64,000 nucleotides of DNA from Qipengyuania flava (GTDB taxonomy: Bacteria; Pseudomonadota; Alphaproteobacteria; Sphingomonadales; Sphingomonadaceae): assembly GCF_011762005.1 (NCBI RefSeq), contig NZ_JAASQU010000001.1, positions 434,001 to 498,000 of the forward strand. The letters run 5' to 3'. Below are positions 20,315 to 29,808 of this stretch, one piece after another. The first letter of the stretch is position 1. Each line of letters starts with the position of its first letter. The position numbers and the translations under genes are program-made. The notes below the pieces were generated by a model. The model searched no databases and was not told where the DNA came from. It worked only from the letters and a program-made list of their open reading frames with translations.

Positions 20315-21493
20315 GTGCGCGTCGCTTTGCTATCCGTGCTCGACAATCAGTCCCGGCCGCGCACCCTGCCTGCGCCGTTTCGGGTGGTGGCCGGTGCGCG
20401 ACTGGTCGAGCGACAGCTCGATATCGCGCTGGCAGCCGGTTGCGAGACGATTGCCTGCCTCGCACTGACGGTGGGCCGCGAAGTGATCGAGTTGCAGCAT
20501 CGCGCAGAAGCGGCGGGAGCGCGATTCATTGTCATTCGCGAACCGCGCAAGCTATCGGGCATGGTAACCGCGCAAGACGAATTGCTGGTCATGGCGCCGG
20601 GGATCCTGCCCGAGGAAGATGCGGTCCTACGGCACCTTGCGCGCCCGGGCGTACTCACTTTTCCCGAGGACCCGGCCGTCCAGCGGGGGTATGAACGGAT
20701 CGACGCGAATTTCGCGTGGGCGGGCGTGCTGCTGGTACGCGGCAATGCGCTGGAACAGCTCGCGCAATTGCCAGCCGACGTCGACACACCTTCGGCCTTG
20801 CTGCGCATCGCCTTGCAATGCGGCACGCGTCCCCACCCGCTGGAAACGCGCCTGCTCGATGACGATATCTGGCTGCGCGATCCCTCCCCCGAACAGATCT
20901 CCGCACGCGAGCGCAGCTGGGTGGCGGGCCATGCCGACGTCGCGCCGTTCTCGGCTCCGGGGCTGGCGGTTGCCGAACGGATGGGCGCGCGCCTGGCGCG
21001 CGATACGCTGGGTAGCGGCCTGTCTCGCGCGCTGGCGATCGGATCGGGCGTCGCAGGGGTCCTCGGGCTGGGTCTGGCACTGGCTGGCTGGATAGCGCCG
21101 GGTTTCGGTTTCGCGGTGCTGGCAGCATTGCTTCTCGCGATGGAGGCGGTGGTACGGCGCGTTTCGACTGCCGGCCAGGTCCGGCCGCGGGTCTCGCTGC
21201 TCGTGCAGGCGCTCACCGTGCTGATGGACCCGATATTCGTCCTGATGGTCGCGGTTGCCTCGCCCGAGGACACACAATGGCTGCGTCTGTTCGTGCCGGT
21301 CGTGCTTATCGGCCTGCTGCACCTCGGAGAACGGTTGGCCGTGCCCCGCTGGCGCCGGAGCTATCAGGATCGCGTGCTGCTCAGTGTGTTGTTTGTGCCC
21401 GCCGCCCTGTTCGGCGTGATCCAGCCTTTCGTAGCCTTTGTGGCGCTAGTCGTAATGATTACGCTTTTCCTGACTTCGCAGCCGCGCGACTAA
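20315..21493 (+). CDS. Nucleotidyltransferase-like domain fused to a membrane domain, unknown function
   Basis: A 392-aa protein starting with GTG at 20315. Residues 1-190 resemble an alpha/beta nucleotidyltransferase-type domain (V-A-L-L-S-V-L-D-N, R-L-V-E-R-Q-L-D-I-A-L-A-A-G-C). The usual G-x-G-x-R-x(5)-P-K signature is not evident. The C-terminal half has about five hydrophobic segments. The CDP-alcohol phosphotransferase motif D-G-x(2)-A-R-x(8)-G-x(3)-D-x(3)-D is absent, so it is not a standard inositol-phosphate cytidylyltransferase/phosphotransferase fusion. It is divergently oriented from the coiled-coil gene (234 bases apart) and followed closely by two genes on the same strand. Function not assigned. 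Confidence 0.8.
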   Translation: MRVALLSVLDNQSRPRTLPAPFRVVAGARLVERQLDIALAAGCETIACLALTVGREVIELQHRAEAAGARFIVIREPRKLSGMVTAQDELLVMAPGILPEEDAVLRHLARPGVLTFPEDPAVQRGYERIDANFAWAGVLLVRGNALEQLAQLPADVDTPSALLRIALQCGTRPHPLETRLLDDDIWLRDPSPEQISARERSWVAGHADVAPFSAPGLAVAERMGARLARDTLGSGLSRALAIGSGVAGVLGLGLALAGWIAPGFGFAVLAALLLAMEAVVRRVSTAGQVRPRVSLLVQALTVLMDPIFVLMVAVASPEDTQWLRLFVPVVLIGLLHLGERLAVPRWRRSYQDRVLLSVLFVPAALFGVIQPFVAFVALVVMITLFLTSQPRD

Positions 21494-21528
21494 CGGGCAT
21501 TTAACCATGGCGATGCTAAGCCGAGCCC

Positions 21529-22491
21529 ATGCCGATGCCTGATTCCGCATCCTCCCCGGTTGCAGCCGATCGCGATTCGCTGCGCGATACGCTGGCGCAG
21601 GACAATTCCGCGCTCGCCCGGATCGGACCGATCCTGCTGCACCTGCTCGCAACACCCGATCATTCGCTGTTCAGCGACGAGATCGTCGCGCGCATTCGCG
21701 GTATGTGCCACCATCTCGCGTGGCAGGTGCTGCGCGCGCAGGCCGAGGCTGCGGGACAATCGGAACGCGAGACCTTCGCCGATCGCCATGGGGAGGCTCT
21801 GGCAGAGCATTTCGTCTCGAGCCCGGCTCTCCTGTCGCATTGCCACGCGCTGGCGCTCGAGTGGCAATTGGCCGAAACGCTCGAAGCGCGATACGGCATC
21901 GACCCGGTCCTAGCCCCGCAGGTTCAGGATCTTATCGCCGCAGACGACAACGCACTTGCTTCGGCGGCAATGGCCTCGCTGACCGCCCAGGCGCGTTTCG
22001 CCCAGACACAGCGGCGCATGGAACTGCCGCTCAGCGAATTGCCCGGAGATCTGTTTCACGACCTGCTTCTGGCGTGGCGCGAATACAGCGATCAATTGCG
22101 CTCGGACGCGATGATCCGCGCCGAGGCCAAGTTGCGCAACAATTTCGACGAGGGCGCCGGCAGGCTGTCGCTGATGGCCCGCGTGGTTGCAGGAATGGGG
22201 CAGGGGGGACTGCGCGCGCTCGATATCGACCGCGCCGGCGCAGCACTCTTCCTTTCAGCGCTGGCTGCACGATCGGGGCAAACGCGTATTGCCACCGTCT
22301 TGTCGACGCATCCCCGCCAGACCGTCCGGCTAGCGCTGGGGCTGCGCGCAGCGGGGCTCGACAGCGCGGATGTCGAGAGGCAGATTCTCCGGATCAATCC
22401 GCAAGCCGATCCGCCGACCGGAATATCCGAACTGGCTCCGGAAGAGGCGCGGCGTCTGCTGGCCGATCTACCCCTGCAGGAGAACAGCTGA
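21529..22491 (+). CDS. Uncharacterised helical cytoplasmic protein
   Basis: A 320-aa protein with no signal peptide or membrane segment. It appears all-helical, Ala/Leu/Arg-rich, with a C-terminal pattern of short helices (L-G-L-R-A-A-G-L-D-S-A-D-V-E) reminiscent of HEAT-like or DUF2336-type proteins. I cannot assign a family. ATG at 21529 or 21535 is possible. It ends two bases before the start of the histidine-kinase-like gene, so the two are almost certainly co-translated and may work together, for example as a regulator and its sensor. Confidence 0.8.
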   Translation: MPMPDSASSPVAADRDSLRDTLAQDNSALARIGPILLHLLATPDHSLFSDEIVARIRGMCHHLAWQVLRAQAEAAGQSERETFADRHGEALAEHFVSSPALLSHCHALALEWQLAETLEARYGIDPVLAPQVQDLIAADDNALASAAMASLTAQARFAQTQRRMELPLSELPGDLFHDLLLAWREYSDQLRSDAMIRAEAKLRNNFDEGAGRLSLMARVVAGMGQGGLRALDIDRAGAALFLSALAARSGQTRIATVLSTHPRQTVRLALGLRAAGLDSADVERQILRINPQADPPTGISELAPEEARRLLADLPLQENS

Positions 22492-22493
22492 CC

Positions 22494-23894
22494 ATGGCTT
22501 CGGTTGGAACCCGCTATCTTGCCCATGCGCGCGCCGATGCCGATGGCATGCTCGTCGAGGCCGATGACCTCGTCGCCCGGCTGCAGCGTGCCTGCGGTGG
22601 GGCGATCGGTACCCGCATCGCAATCCCCGAATTGCTGGCGCTGGTCGACAAATCGCTGCGCTTCGGCCTGCGGCTTGCCCGCCAGTTCGAGGCGGTAGAC
22701 GGCGAGAACCGGATCACCGCCTGGGTCGAAATCGCGCCTCTCACCGATGCCGACGGAAGCACAGAGGGTTGCACCATCGACGTGGTGAGTTGGCAGACCG
22801 AAGAGCTTCCGCCCGAGAACGACATCGATTCCGCTCGGCGGAGGGTCGAGATCAACCGTCACCTCGCCGATTGCTCTGCGCGGCTCGACTCGAACCAGCG
22901 CCTGCTCTCTCTGGAGACCGAAGCGCCCGACCTCGCCGAGTTTTCCGAACGCGCGCTGGCCAATGTCGGCAAGCCCTGGACCGATTTCGTCGATCTTCCC
23001 GGCACTGCGCACCAGCAGCCGATGCATTGGCGCCTGCTCGACGGTGCGACCTGCGAGATCGCCGGATCGAACCGGCGCTGGACAGCGCATCTCGAACCGT
23101 TGGGGCAACCGCAGCCCGGTAGTGCGGGTTTCGTCCTCTATCTTACCGCTGAGCGGCCTCTCGCCACCACTGGTGAAGATGCGGAAGGAGATGGCGCCGA
23201 GGGGCCGTCATTCGGCCGCGATCTGACGCCGGTGCTTCGCCAGCCGATCAACCGGATCATTGCCAATGCGGAGACGATCCGCACCAAGCTCGCCGGCCCG
23301 CTGGCAGATGAATACAGTTCCTATGCCGCCGATATCGCGACGGCAGCGCAGCACCTGCTCGCGTTGATCGACGACCTATCCGACCTCGAAGTGGTCGAAT
23401 CGGAAGATTTCGCGACCGCTCCCGACCGGATAGAACTGGCCGACGTCGCGCGGCGGGCCTGCGGTATTCTCGGGGTGCGCGCTCGCGAAAAGGGTATCAC
23501 GCTCGTCGCTCCTCCCGAGGGCGAGAGCCAGCTTGCGATCGCCGAGTTCCGCCGCGTGCTGCAGATCCTGCTCAATCTGGTCGGCAATGCCATCCGCTAT
23601 TCGCCCGACGAGAGCCAGGTGTGGATTCGGCTCGACCGGATCGGCAGCCGTGCGCTCATCACGGTTGCCGACCAAGGGCACGGGCTGGGCGAGGAACAAC
23701 AGGAACGCGTGTTCGAAAAATTCGAACGGCTCGGGCGTAGTGGCGATGGCGGTTCGGGGCTCGGCCTCTACATCTCGCGGCGTATTGCGCGGGCGATGGA
23801 CGGCGATCTCACGGTCGAGAGCGCGCCGGGGCAGGGTGCCCGTTTCACGCTTTCGGTTCCTGCGGCGGACGACCTGCGCCAGGTGGCGCGCTAG
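22494..23894 (+). CDS. Histidine-kinase-like protein lacking the phospho-accepting histidine
   Basis: A 466-aa soluble protein. The first ~200 residues form a sensor-like region (PAS-like, unassigned). The dimerisation helix follows at about 240-300, then a complete HATPase domain with N box (L-N-L-V-G-N-A-I-R-Y), G1 box (D-Q-G-H-G-L-G), F box (F-E-K-F-E-R) and G2 box (G-S-G-L-G-L-Y-I). Where kinases read S-H-E-L-R-T-P-L-N, this protein reads T-P-V-L-R-Q-P-I-N, so the catalytic His is Pro246 (codon 23229-23231). The ATP site looks intact. It is probably a pseudokinase or allosteric regulator, as known for the DivL family (Tyr in place of His). ATG 22494 lies 2 bases after the preceding stop. 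Confidence 0.9.
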   Translation: MASVGTRYLAHARADADGMLVEADDLVARLQRACGGAIGTRIAIPELLALVDKSLRFGLRLARQFEAVDGENRITAWVEIAPLTDADGSTEGCTIDVVSWQTEELPPENDIDSARRRVEINRHLADCSARLDSNQRLLSLETEAPDLAEFSERALANVGKPWTDFVDLPGTAHQQPMHWRLLDGATCEIAGSNRRWTAHLEPLGQPQPGSAGFVLYLTAERPLATTGEDAEGDGAEGPSFGRDLTPVLRQPINRIIANAETIRTKLAGPLADEYSSYAADIATAAQHLLALIDDLSDLEVVESEDFATAPDRIELADVARRACGILGVRAREKGITLVAPPEGESQLAIAEFRRVLQILLNLVGNAIRYSPDESQVWIRLDRIGSRALITVADQGHGLGEEQQERVFEKFERLGRSGDGGSGLGLYISRRIARAMDGDLTVESAPGQGARFTLSVPAADDLRQVAR

Positions 23895-23930
23895 GAGACT
23901 AGCGGCCTCCCGCCGTTTCATTTTCCCCCA

Positions 23931-23978
23931 ACGAAAAACGGGCCCTGCGACCGGCCGAAACCGGTGCGCAGGACCCGC
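23931..23978 (-). terminator. Intrinsic terminator of gltA
   Basis: Read on the minus strand just after the gltA stop, GGGTCCTGCG pairs with CGCAGGGCCC across an inner CCGG/CCGG stem. It is followed by GTTTTTCG, a classical rho-independent terminator. On the plus strand the stem is not followed by a T-run, so it mainly serves gltA. Confidence 0.85.
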
Positions 23979-23994
23979 TTGATCGGGTTGCGGC

Positions 23995-25281
23995 TCAGCG
24001 CTGGCCGATGGGCACGTAATCGCGCTCGGTCGGGCCAGTGTAGAGCTGACGCGGGCGACCGATGACCTGGGCGGGGTCCGAGATCATCTCGTTCCACTGC
24101 GCGACCCAGCCGACCGTACGTGCCAGCGCGAACAGCGCGGTGAACATGGTGGTCGGGAAGCCGATCGCATTGAGGATGATGCCCGAGTAGAAGTCGACGT
24201 TCGGGAAAAGCTTCTTTTCCTTGAAGTAGTCGTCGTTCAGCGCAAGCTCTTCGAGCTTCAGCGCGGTTTCGAACACCGGGTCGTTGACGTTGAGCGCTTC
24301 GAAAACTTCGCGCAGCGTCTGCTGCATCACGGTCGCACGCGGATCGTAGTTCTTGTAGACGCGATGGCCGAAGCCCATCAGGCGGAACGGGTCGTTCTTG
24401 TCCTTGGCGCGCTCGATATAGTGCGGGATTTTGTCGGGCGAGCCGATTTCCTGCAGCATGTTGAGCGCTGCCTCGTTGGCGCCGCCATGCGCCGGTCCCC
24501 ACAGGCAGGCGATGCCGGCCGCCATGCAGGCGAAGGGGTTGGCGCCCGAGGAGCCAGCGAGGCGTACGGTGGAGGTCGAGGCGTTCTGTTCGTGGTCGGC
24601 GTGAAGGATGAAGATCCGGTCCATCGCCTTTTCGATGGCGGGGTGGATTTCATATTCCTCAGCCGGGACGCCGAAGGTCATGCGCAGGAAATTGCCCGTG
24701 TAGCTGAGCTCGTTCTTGGGCTGCATGAACGGCTGACCGACCGAATATTTGTAGGCCATCGCGGCAATCGTCGGCATTTTCGCGATCAGGCGATGGCTGG
24801 CGATCTTGCGCTGTTCAGGATCCGAGATGTCGGTGCTGTCGTGGTAGAAAGCCGACAACGCGCCAACCACGCCGCACATGATTGCCATGGGGTGCGCATC
24901 ACGGCGGAAACCCTGATAGAACTGGCGCAACTGGTCGTGGACCATGGTGTGGCGGGTGATCGTGTAGGTAAAGTCGTCAAGATCTTCCTGCGTCGGCAAT
25001 TCGCCGTTCAGCAGCAGGTAGCTCACTTCCATGAAAGAGGAGTTTTCCGCCAACTGACCGATCGGATAGCCGCGGTGCAGCAGAACGCCGGCTTCGCCGT
25101 CGATATAGGTCAGCGCGCTTTCGCAACTTGCGGTCGACTTGTAACCCGGGTCGTAGGTGAACTTGCCGGTGGTGCCGTACAGCTTGCGGATGTCGACCAC
25201 ATCGGGGCCAACGCTGCCTTCCAGCACGGGGAATTCCTGGGTCTGTCCGCCCAGATCGAGGGTTGCCTGCTTGTCGGCCAC
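23995..25281 (-). CDS. gltA: Citrate synthase (type II)
   Basis: Condenses acetyl-CoA and oxaloacetate into citrate, the entry step of the TCA cycle. The product is 428 aa, the normal length of the Gram-negative hexameric type. Catalytic-region motifs are [20 protein letters not shown] and [14 protein letters not shown] chose GTG at 25281, preceded by GAGGAG at good spacing and 10 bases after the gltX stop; upstream in-frame starts would overlap gltX. It probably shares a transcript with gltX and ends at the terminator at 23931-23978. Confidence 0.97.
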   Translation of the reverse strand: MADKQATLDLGGQTQEFPVLEGSVGPDVVDIRKLYGTTGKFTYDPGYKSTASCESALTYIDGEAGVLLHRGYPIGQLAENSSFMEVSYLLLNGELPTQEDLDDFTYTITRHTMVHDQLRQFYQGFRRDAHPMAIMCGVVGALSAFYHDSTDISDPEQRKIASHRLIAKMPTIAAMAYKYSVGQPFMQPKNELSYTGNFLRMTFGVPAEEYEIHPAIEKAMDRIFILHADHEQNASTSTVRLAGSSGANPFACMAAGIACLWGPAHGGANEAALNMLQEIGSPDKIPHYIERAKDKNDPFRLMGFGHRVYKNYDPRATVMQQTLREVFEALNVNDPVFETALKLEELALNDDYFKEKKLFPNVDFYSGIILNAIGFPTTMFTALFALARTVGWVAQWNEMISDPAQVIGRPRQLYTGPTERDYVPIGQR

Positions 25282-25291
25282 GCGTGTCTCC

Positions 25292-26740
25292 TCACTCGTT
25301 CTCATCGGTGCCTGTGGGCGAGGCCTGCGCATCGATACGCAAGAGCGACTCTTCCTTGCCCAACAGGACCAGCACATCGAAAATGCCGGGCGACGTTGTC
25401 GTCCCCGTCAGCGCCGCGCGCATGGGCTGCGCGAGCTTGCCGAGACCCAGTTCGAGCTGCTCGGCATAGGCCTTCGTAGTGGCTTCCAGCGCTTCGATTG
25501 TCCAGTCATTTTGCACGTGCAGCATTTCGGACAAACCGGCCAACCGCTCGCGTGCCTCTTCGTCGAGAAGTCCCGCCGCCTTGTCGGTCATCGAAAGAGG
25601 GCGCTTGGCGAATAGAAATCCTGCACCGTCAACAAGTTCATTGATGGACCTCGCACGCGTTTTGAGTACGGGCATTGCTTCGGTCAGCACCGTCAGATCG
25701 GCGTCGGGCCCGATGCGCTCGGCAACGATCCCAGCCAGCCGTGCGTCGTCCGCTTCGCGGATATAATGGCCGTTGAGGTTCTGCAGCTTCTTGATGTCGA
25801 AACGCGCCGGACCCTTGCCCACGCCATCGAGGTCGAACAGCTCGACAGCCTCCTCGCGCGAAATCTCCTCGCGGTCGCCATGACCCCAGCCGAGCCGCAG
25901 CAGATAGTTGAACAGTGCTTCCGGAAGCACGCCTTCTTCGTCGCGATAGCCTTCGACACCCACCGCACCGTGGCGCTTGGACATCTTGGCCCCGTCAGGG
26001 CCGTGAATCAGCGGAACATGCGCGTAGACCGGATCGGGCCAGCCGCCTTCGATCGCATCCATTGCCCGAACCACGGGAAGCTGGCGGAAGGCATTGTTGA
26101 GGTGGTCGTCACCGCGGATGATATGCGTCACGCCCATGTCGTGATCGTCGACCACCACAGCGAGCATATAGGTCGGCGTGCCGTCTGCGCGCAGCAGGAC
26201 GTAATCGTCGATCTCGGCATTCTTGACCGTGACCTTGCCCTGCACCTGGTCGTGGATCGTGGTTTCGCCCTCGGTCGGGACCTTGAGGCGGATCACATAG
26301 GGGGCACCCGCAGGCGCTTCGCTCTCATCGCGGTCGCGCCAGCGCCGATCGTAACGCATCGGCTGCTTGCTGGCGCGCTGCTGGGCGCGCATTTCCTCGA
26401 GTTCCTCGGGGGTGGCGAAGCACTTGTAAGCATGCCCCGCCTCGAGCAGCTTCTTCGCCACTTCGGCGTGTCGTTCGGCGCGGTCGGATTGAAATACGGG
26501 GGCGTCGTCGAAATCGAGGCCAAGCCAGTCGAGGCCTTCGATGATCTTGTCGATCGCGTCCTGGGTGCTGCGTTTCTTGTCGGTATCCTCGATGCGAAGC
26601 AGCGCGCGACCACCGTGATGGCGAGCGTAAAGCCAGTTGAACAGCGCCGTCCGCGCACCGCCGATATGCAGATATCCGGTGGGCGAGGGAGCAAAGCGGG
26701 TGACGACCGGAGGGGTCTCGCTGCCACTATCGCTTGCCAT
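25292..26740 (-). CDS. gltX: Glutamyl-tRNA synthetase
   Basis: A class I aminoacyl-tRNA synthetase charging tRNA-Glu. It has 482 aa from ATG 26740. The HIGH-type signature appears as [13 protein letters not shown] near residue 18 and the KMSKS-type loop as K-M-S-K-R-H-G-A. Alphaproteobacteria often have two GltX paralogues, one of which can be non-discriminating and feed GatCAB; the sequence alone does not tell which this is. A longer in-frame start at 26953 would run into the divergent comEC gene and is rejected. Confidence 0.97.
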   Translation of the reverse strand: MASDSGSETPPVVTRFAPSPTGYLHIGGARTALFNWLYARHHGGRALLRIEDTDKKRSTQDAIDKIIEGLDWLGLDFDDAPVFQSDRAERHAEVAKKLLEAGHAYKCFATPEELEEMRAQQRASKQPMRYDRRWRDRDESEAPAGAPYVIRLKVPTEGETTIHDQVQGKVTVKNAEIDDYVLLRADGTPTYMLAVVVDDHDMGVTHIIRGDDHLNNAFRQLPVVRAMDAIEGGWPDPVYAHVPLIHGPDGAKMSKRHGAVGVEGYRDEEGVLPEALFNYLLRLGWGHGDREEISREEAVELFDLDGVGKGPARFDIKKLQNLNGHYIREADDARLAGIVAERIGPDADLTVLTEAMPVLKTRARSINELVDGAGFLFAKRPLSMTDKAAGLLDEEARERLAGLSEMLHVQNDWTIEALEATTKAYAEQLELGLGKLAQPMRAALTGTTTSPGIFDVLVLLGKEESLLRIDAQASPTGTDENE

Positions 26741-26768
26741 TGTCTCTCGCTTCCTTTCAAACATGTGT

Positions 26769-28949
26769 ATGGCGACACGGGGGACGCCTTCGGTACCGAT
26801 GGGGGAGGCAGGCGAAAATGCCCGCGAAATAGTGTCGCGCCCTTGGCGCATGCGCGGCGCGATGTCCAGTTTCGCCGACCGTTGCGAGGCATTTCTCGCA
26901 GGCGCGGAATTCGATCGCGGACCGTGGCTTGCAGTGGCGTTCGCGCTGGGCATCGGCTTATGGTTTTACCTGCCGTCGCCAGACTACTGGACCGCCACCA
27001 TCTTCGCCTCGCTCGCAGTCGGCGGACTGGCGATACTGCGCTGGCGCAATCGGGACAGGCGCGATTACCTGAAAGCCAGTGTGATAGCAGTGTCGCTGGC
27101 GCTCGTCGCTGGACTGGCACTGGTCTGGGCGCGATCGGCCATGGTCGGAGCCGAACCGATCCCGCATCCACGCTTCGAACGGATCGACGCGAGAATACTC
27201 GAGCGCGAGGAGCAGCCTGCGGAGGGGCGTACCAGGCTGGTGCTGGCCGCGCGCGAGCGCGAGAGCGGGACGCCGATAGCTTATCGGGTGAACCTGCCCG
27301 AAGAGCAGGACCATGCCGGGTTGCGCGAAGGGGCGCGGGTCCGGCTCGCCGCCCGGCTCATGCCGCCATCACCACCGATCGTGCCGGGTGCGTACAATTT
27401 TGCGCGCCGTGCCTGGTTCGATGGCCTTGCGGCGACAGGTTCGGTCGTCGGCGAGGTCGAACTCGTCGAGGCCGCTCCTGACGCCGCTTTCACCATCTCC
27501 GCGATCCAGCGCAAATTGTCCGCTCATGTCCGCGATAGGCTGGACGACACCCCCGGCGCCATCGCGGCGACGCTCGCCAGCGGAGACCGCGGCGCCATTC
27601 CCGAGCACGATGAGGAGGCAATGCGCGATGCGGGTCTTACCCACCTGCTGTCGATCAGCGGTCTCCACGTCAGCGCGATCATCGCCGCGACCTATCTGCT
27701 GGCGATCAGGCTTTTGGCGCTGTGGCCATGGTTTGCACTTCGTGTCCGTCTCCCGCTGGTCGCCGCTGCAGCGGCCGCACTTGCCGGGATCGCTTACACG
27801 CTGCTGACCGGTGCGCAGGTGCCGACGGTGCGCAGTTGCATCGGTGCGCTGTTGGTGCTGACCGCTCTCGCGCTGGGACGCGAGCCGCTCTCACTGCGCA
27901 TGGTCGCCGTGGCGGCGTGTGCAGTGCTGGCACTGTGGCCCGAAGCCCTCATAGGACCGAGCTTCCAGATGAGTTTCGCAGCGGTCATTGCGATTGTCTC
28001 GCTGCACAATGTCCAGCGTATTCGCCAGTTCCTCGCGCCGCGAGAGGAAGGCTGGTTGCGCCGCTTCGGCAGGCGGGCGGCAATCCTCTTCCTGACCGGG
28101 CTGGTTATCGAACTTGCGCTGATGCCGATCGTCCTGTTTCACTTCCATCGGGCGGGTCTCTATGGTGCCGCAGCGAACCTCTTTGCAATTCCGCTGGTGA
28201 CCTTCGTTACCATGCCGCTGGTCGCCCTGGCGCTGTTTCTCGATCTTGTCGGAGTTGGGGCGCCAGTCTGGTGGCTTGTCGGGCAATCGCTTGATCTGTT
28301 GCTCGGGATTGCACATTTCTTTGCTGAGCGACCCGGGTCGGTGAAACTGGCACCGCGTATCGGGATGGGAACGATGCTGCTCTACCTCGGTGGAGCACTG
28401 TGGTTGGCACTGTGGCAGGGAAGGGCGCGGATGTGGGGGCTCGCGCCGCTTGTCCTATCCGCTGGTCTGATCGTTATCGCGCCGGTTCCCGATTTGCTGG
28501 TCACGCGTGATGGCCGCGATATCGGCATTGCCAACCAGGCAGATCGCTTGTTGGTCCTGCGGCAGGGCAAAGGCGGATACGCGCAACAAAACCTGCTCGA
28601 ACTGGCCGGTACCGATCAGGCGCCGCTTGAGCTTGCGGAATGGCCGCGAAGCCACTGCAGTAGAGAATTCTGTAGGCTTTCGCTGGATGGCTTGGAGCGG
28701 AATTGGGAAGTTCTGGTCGCGAGAAATCGCGATCAGGTAGCCGAGCGCGCCTTGGCAGCTGCCTGCGCACGCGTGGATATCGTGATCGCCGCGCGCTACC
28801 TGCCCCGCAGTTGCCAACCCCGCTGGCTCAAAGCCGATCGCGGCTTCCTTACGCGGGAAGGCGGTCTGGCAATCCACCTAGACGAGTCACGCGTCGACAC
28901 TGTCGCCGCGGACCAGGGTGAACATGGCTGGTGGCGCGGACGGGACTGA
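26769..28949 (+). CDS. comEC: ComEC/Rec2 family DNA-uptake channel with degenerate C-terminal domain
   Basis: About 726 aa. An N-terminal membrane region is followed by a soluble OB/DUF4131-like segment (about 110-220). The polytopic Competence domain comes next, with the family signature L-T-H-L-L-S-I-S-G-L-H-V-S and the helix G-A-Q-V-P-T-V-R-S. The C-terminal ~180 residues sit where ComEC proteins carry a metallo-beta-lactamase domain, but no H-x-H-x-D-H motif is present. Nuclease activity from this domain is therefore not expected. The start is uncertain (ATG 26769 chosen; 26799 and 26862 possible). It is divergent from gltX and convergent with lexA, 19 bases apart. Confidence 0.92.
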   Translation: MATRGTPSVPMGEAGENAREIVSRPWRMRGAMSSFADRCEAFLAGAEFDRGPWLAVAFALGIGLWFYLPSPDYWTATIFASLAVGGLAILRWRNRDRRDYLKASVIAVSLALVAGLALVWARSAMVGAEPIPHPRFERIDARILEREEQPAEGRTRLVLAARERESGTPIAYRVNLPEEQDHAGLREGARVRLAARLMPPSPPIVPGAYNFARRAWFDGLAATGSVVGEVELVEAAPDAAFTISAIQRKLSAHVRDRLDDTPGAIAATLASGDRGAIPEHDEEAMRDAGLTHLLSISGLHVSAIIAATYLLAIRLLALWPWFALRVRLPLVAAAAAALAGIAYTLLTGAQVPTVRSCIGALLVLTALALGREPLSLRMVAVAACAVLALWPEALIGPSFQMSFAAVIAIVSLHNVQRIRQFLAPREEGWLRRFGRRAAILFLTGLVIELALMPIVLFHFHRAGLYGAAANLFAIPLVTFVTMPLVALALFLDLVGVGAPVWWLVGQSLDLLLGIAHFFAERPGSVKLAPRIGMGTMLLYLGGALWLALWQGRARMWGLAPLVLSAGLIVIAPVPDLLVTRDGRDIGIANQADRLLVLRQGKGGYAQQNLLELAGTDQAPLELAEWPRSHCSREFCRLSLDGLERNWEVLVARNRDQVAERALAAACARVDIVIAARYLPRSCQPRWLKADRGFLTREGGLAIHLDESRVDTVAADQGEHGWWRGRD

Positions 28950-28968
28950 CCGCACCACCGTCATCGCC

Positions 28969-29664
28969 TTAATGGTAGCGGCGCAAAAGCCCGGCCAGCT
29001 TGCCCTGGACCTGTACGCGATGCGCTTCGTAGATCTGTGGATCGTAGGCCCCGTTCGCGGGATCGAGAATAACGCGGCCTCCATCCTTGCGCAGATATTT
29101 GAGCGTGGCCTCTTCATTGTCGACCAGAGCAACGACGATCTCGCCGTCCCGCGCGCTCTCGGTGCGCTTCACCAGTGCGAAATCGCCATCGAAAATACCT
29201 GCCTCGATCATGGAATCGCCCGACACTTCGAGCGCGTAGTGTTCACCCGGACCAAGGAGGGCCGCGGGAACCGGCATACTCGATTGCCCTTCGATCGCCT
29301 CAATCGGGGCCCCGGCAGCAATCCGGCCATGCAAGGGAACATCAATGATATCGTTGGCAGGCGCGGCGGGGGCGGGCGCCTTCGCCGGCATGGCGGTACT
29401 GATCGCATCGTTTGCCGCGCTTGGCGCCGCGGCCGAACTGCTGACCGCGCTTTCGGGAAGCTTCACGATTTCAAGCGCGCGCGCACGGTTAGGCAGTCGG
29501 CGGATGAAGCCGCGTTCCTCCAATGCCGAGATCAGTCGATGAACACCCGATTTGCTCTTGAGGTCGAGCGCTTCCTTCATTTCCTCGAAACTGGGGGAAA
29601 TGCCGGTTTCTTCCAGACGTTGCTGGATGAAGCGGATCAATTCGTGCTGCTTGGCGGTCAGCAT
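28969..29664 (-). CDS. lexA: LexA repressor of the SOS response
   Basis: 231 aa. The N-terminal winged helix-turn-helix (residues 1-65, with the recognition region [10 protein letters not shown]) is followed by a long Ala/Pro-rich linker (about 70-105). The C-terminal S24 self-cleavage domain holds the scissile A-G in R-I-A-A-G-A-P, the nucleophile Ser in G-D-S-M-I and the general base Lys in A-T-L-K-Y. RecA-stimulated self-cleavage derepresses the SOS regulon. A GAAC-N7-GAAC operator lies 37 bases upstream of the start, indicating autoregulation. It is downstream of trpC on the same strand but with its own control region. Confidence 0.97.
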   Translation of the reverse strand: MLTAKQHELIRFIQQRLEETGISPSFEEMKEALDLKSKSGVHRLISALEERGFIRRLPNRARALEIVKLPESAVSSSAAAPSAANDAISTAMPAKAPAPAAPANDIIDVPLHGRIAAGAPIEAIEGQSSMPVPAALLGPGEHYALEVSGDSMIEAGIFDGDFALVKRTESARDGEIVVALVDNEEATLKYLRKDGGRVILDPANGAYDPQIYEAHRVQVQGKLAGLLRRYH

Positions 29665-29686
29665 TGTGCGAACTCCCGTATCGCCT

Positions 29687-29704
29687 GTTCACAAAGCTGT
29701 GAAC
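29687..29704 (-). promoter_or_regulatory. Inverted repeat next to the lexA SOS box
   Basis: GTTCACA and TGTGAAC form a perfect 7-base inverted repeat around AAGC. Its right half shares the GAAC at 29701-29704 with the SOS box. It may be part of the lexA operator or a separate site. Confidence 0.5.
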
Positions 29705-29715
29705 GAATGCGGAAC
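29701..29715 (-). promoter_or_regulatory. LexA operator (alphaproteobacterial SOS box)
   Basis: GAAC, seven bases, GAAC (GTTC-N7-GTTC on the lexA strand), the direct-repeat operator known for alphaproteobacterial LexA. It is placed 37 bases before the lexA ATG. It shares its first GAAC with the inverted repeat at 29687-29704. Confidence 0.88.
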
Positions 29716-29808
29716 AAGTAAGCAACCCGATTCGCGAAGTCAAGCATTTCAGCCGTTTGGCGACCGCTGCTGGAGAACGCCTGTTCCCGCTTTGGTCTCG
29801 GCGATGGG

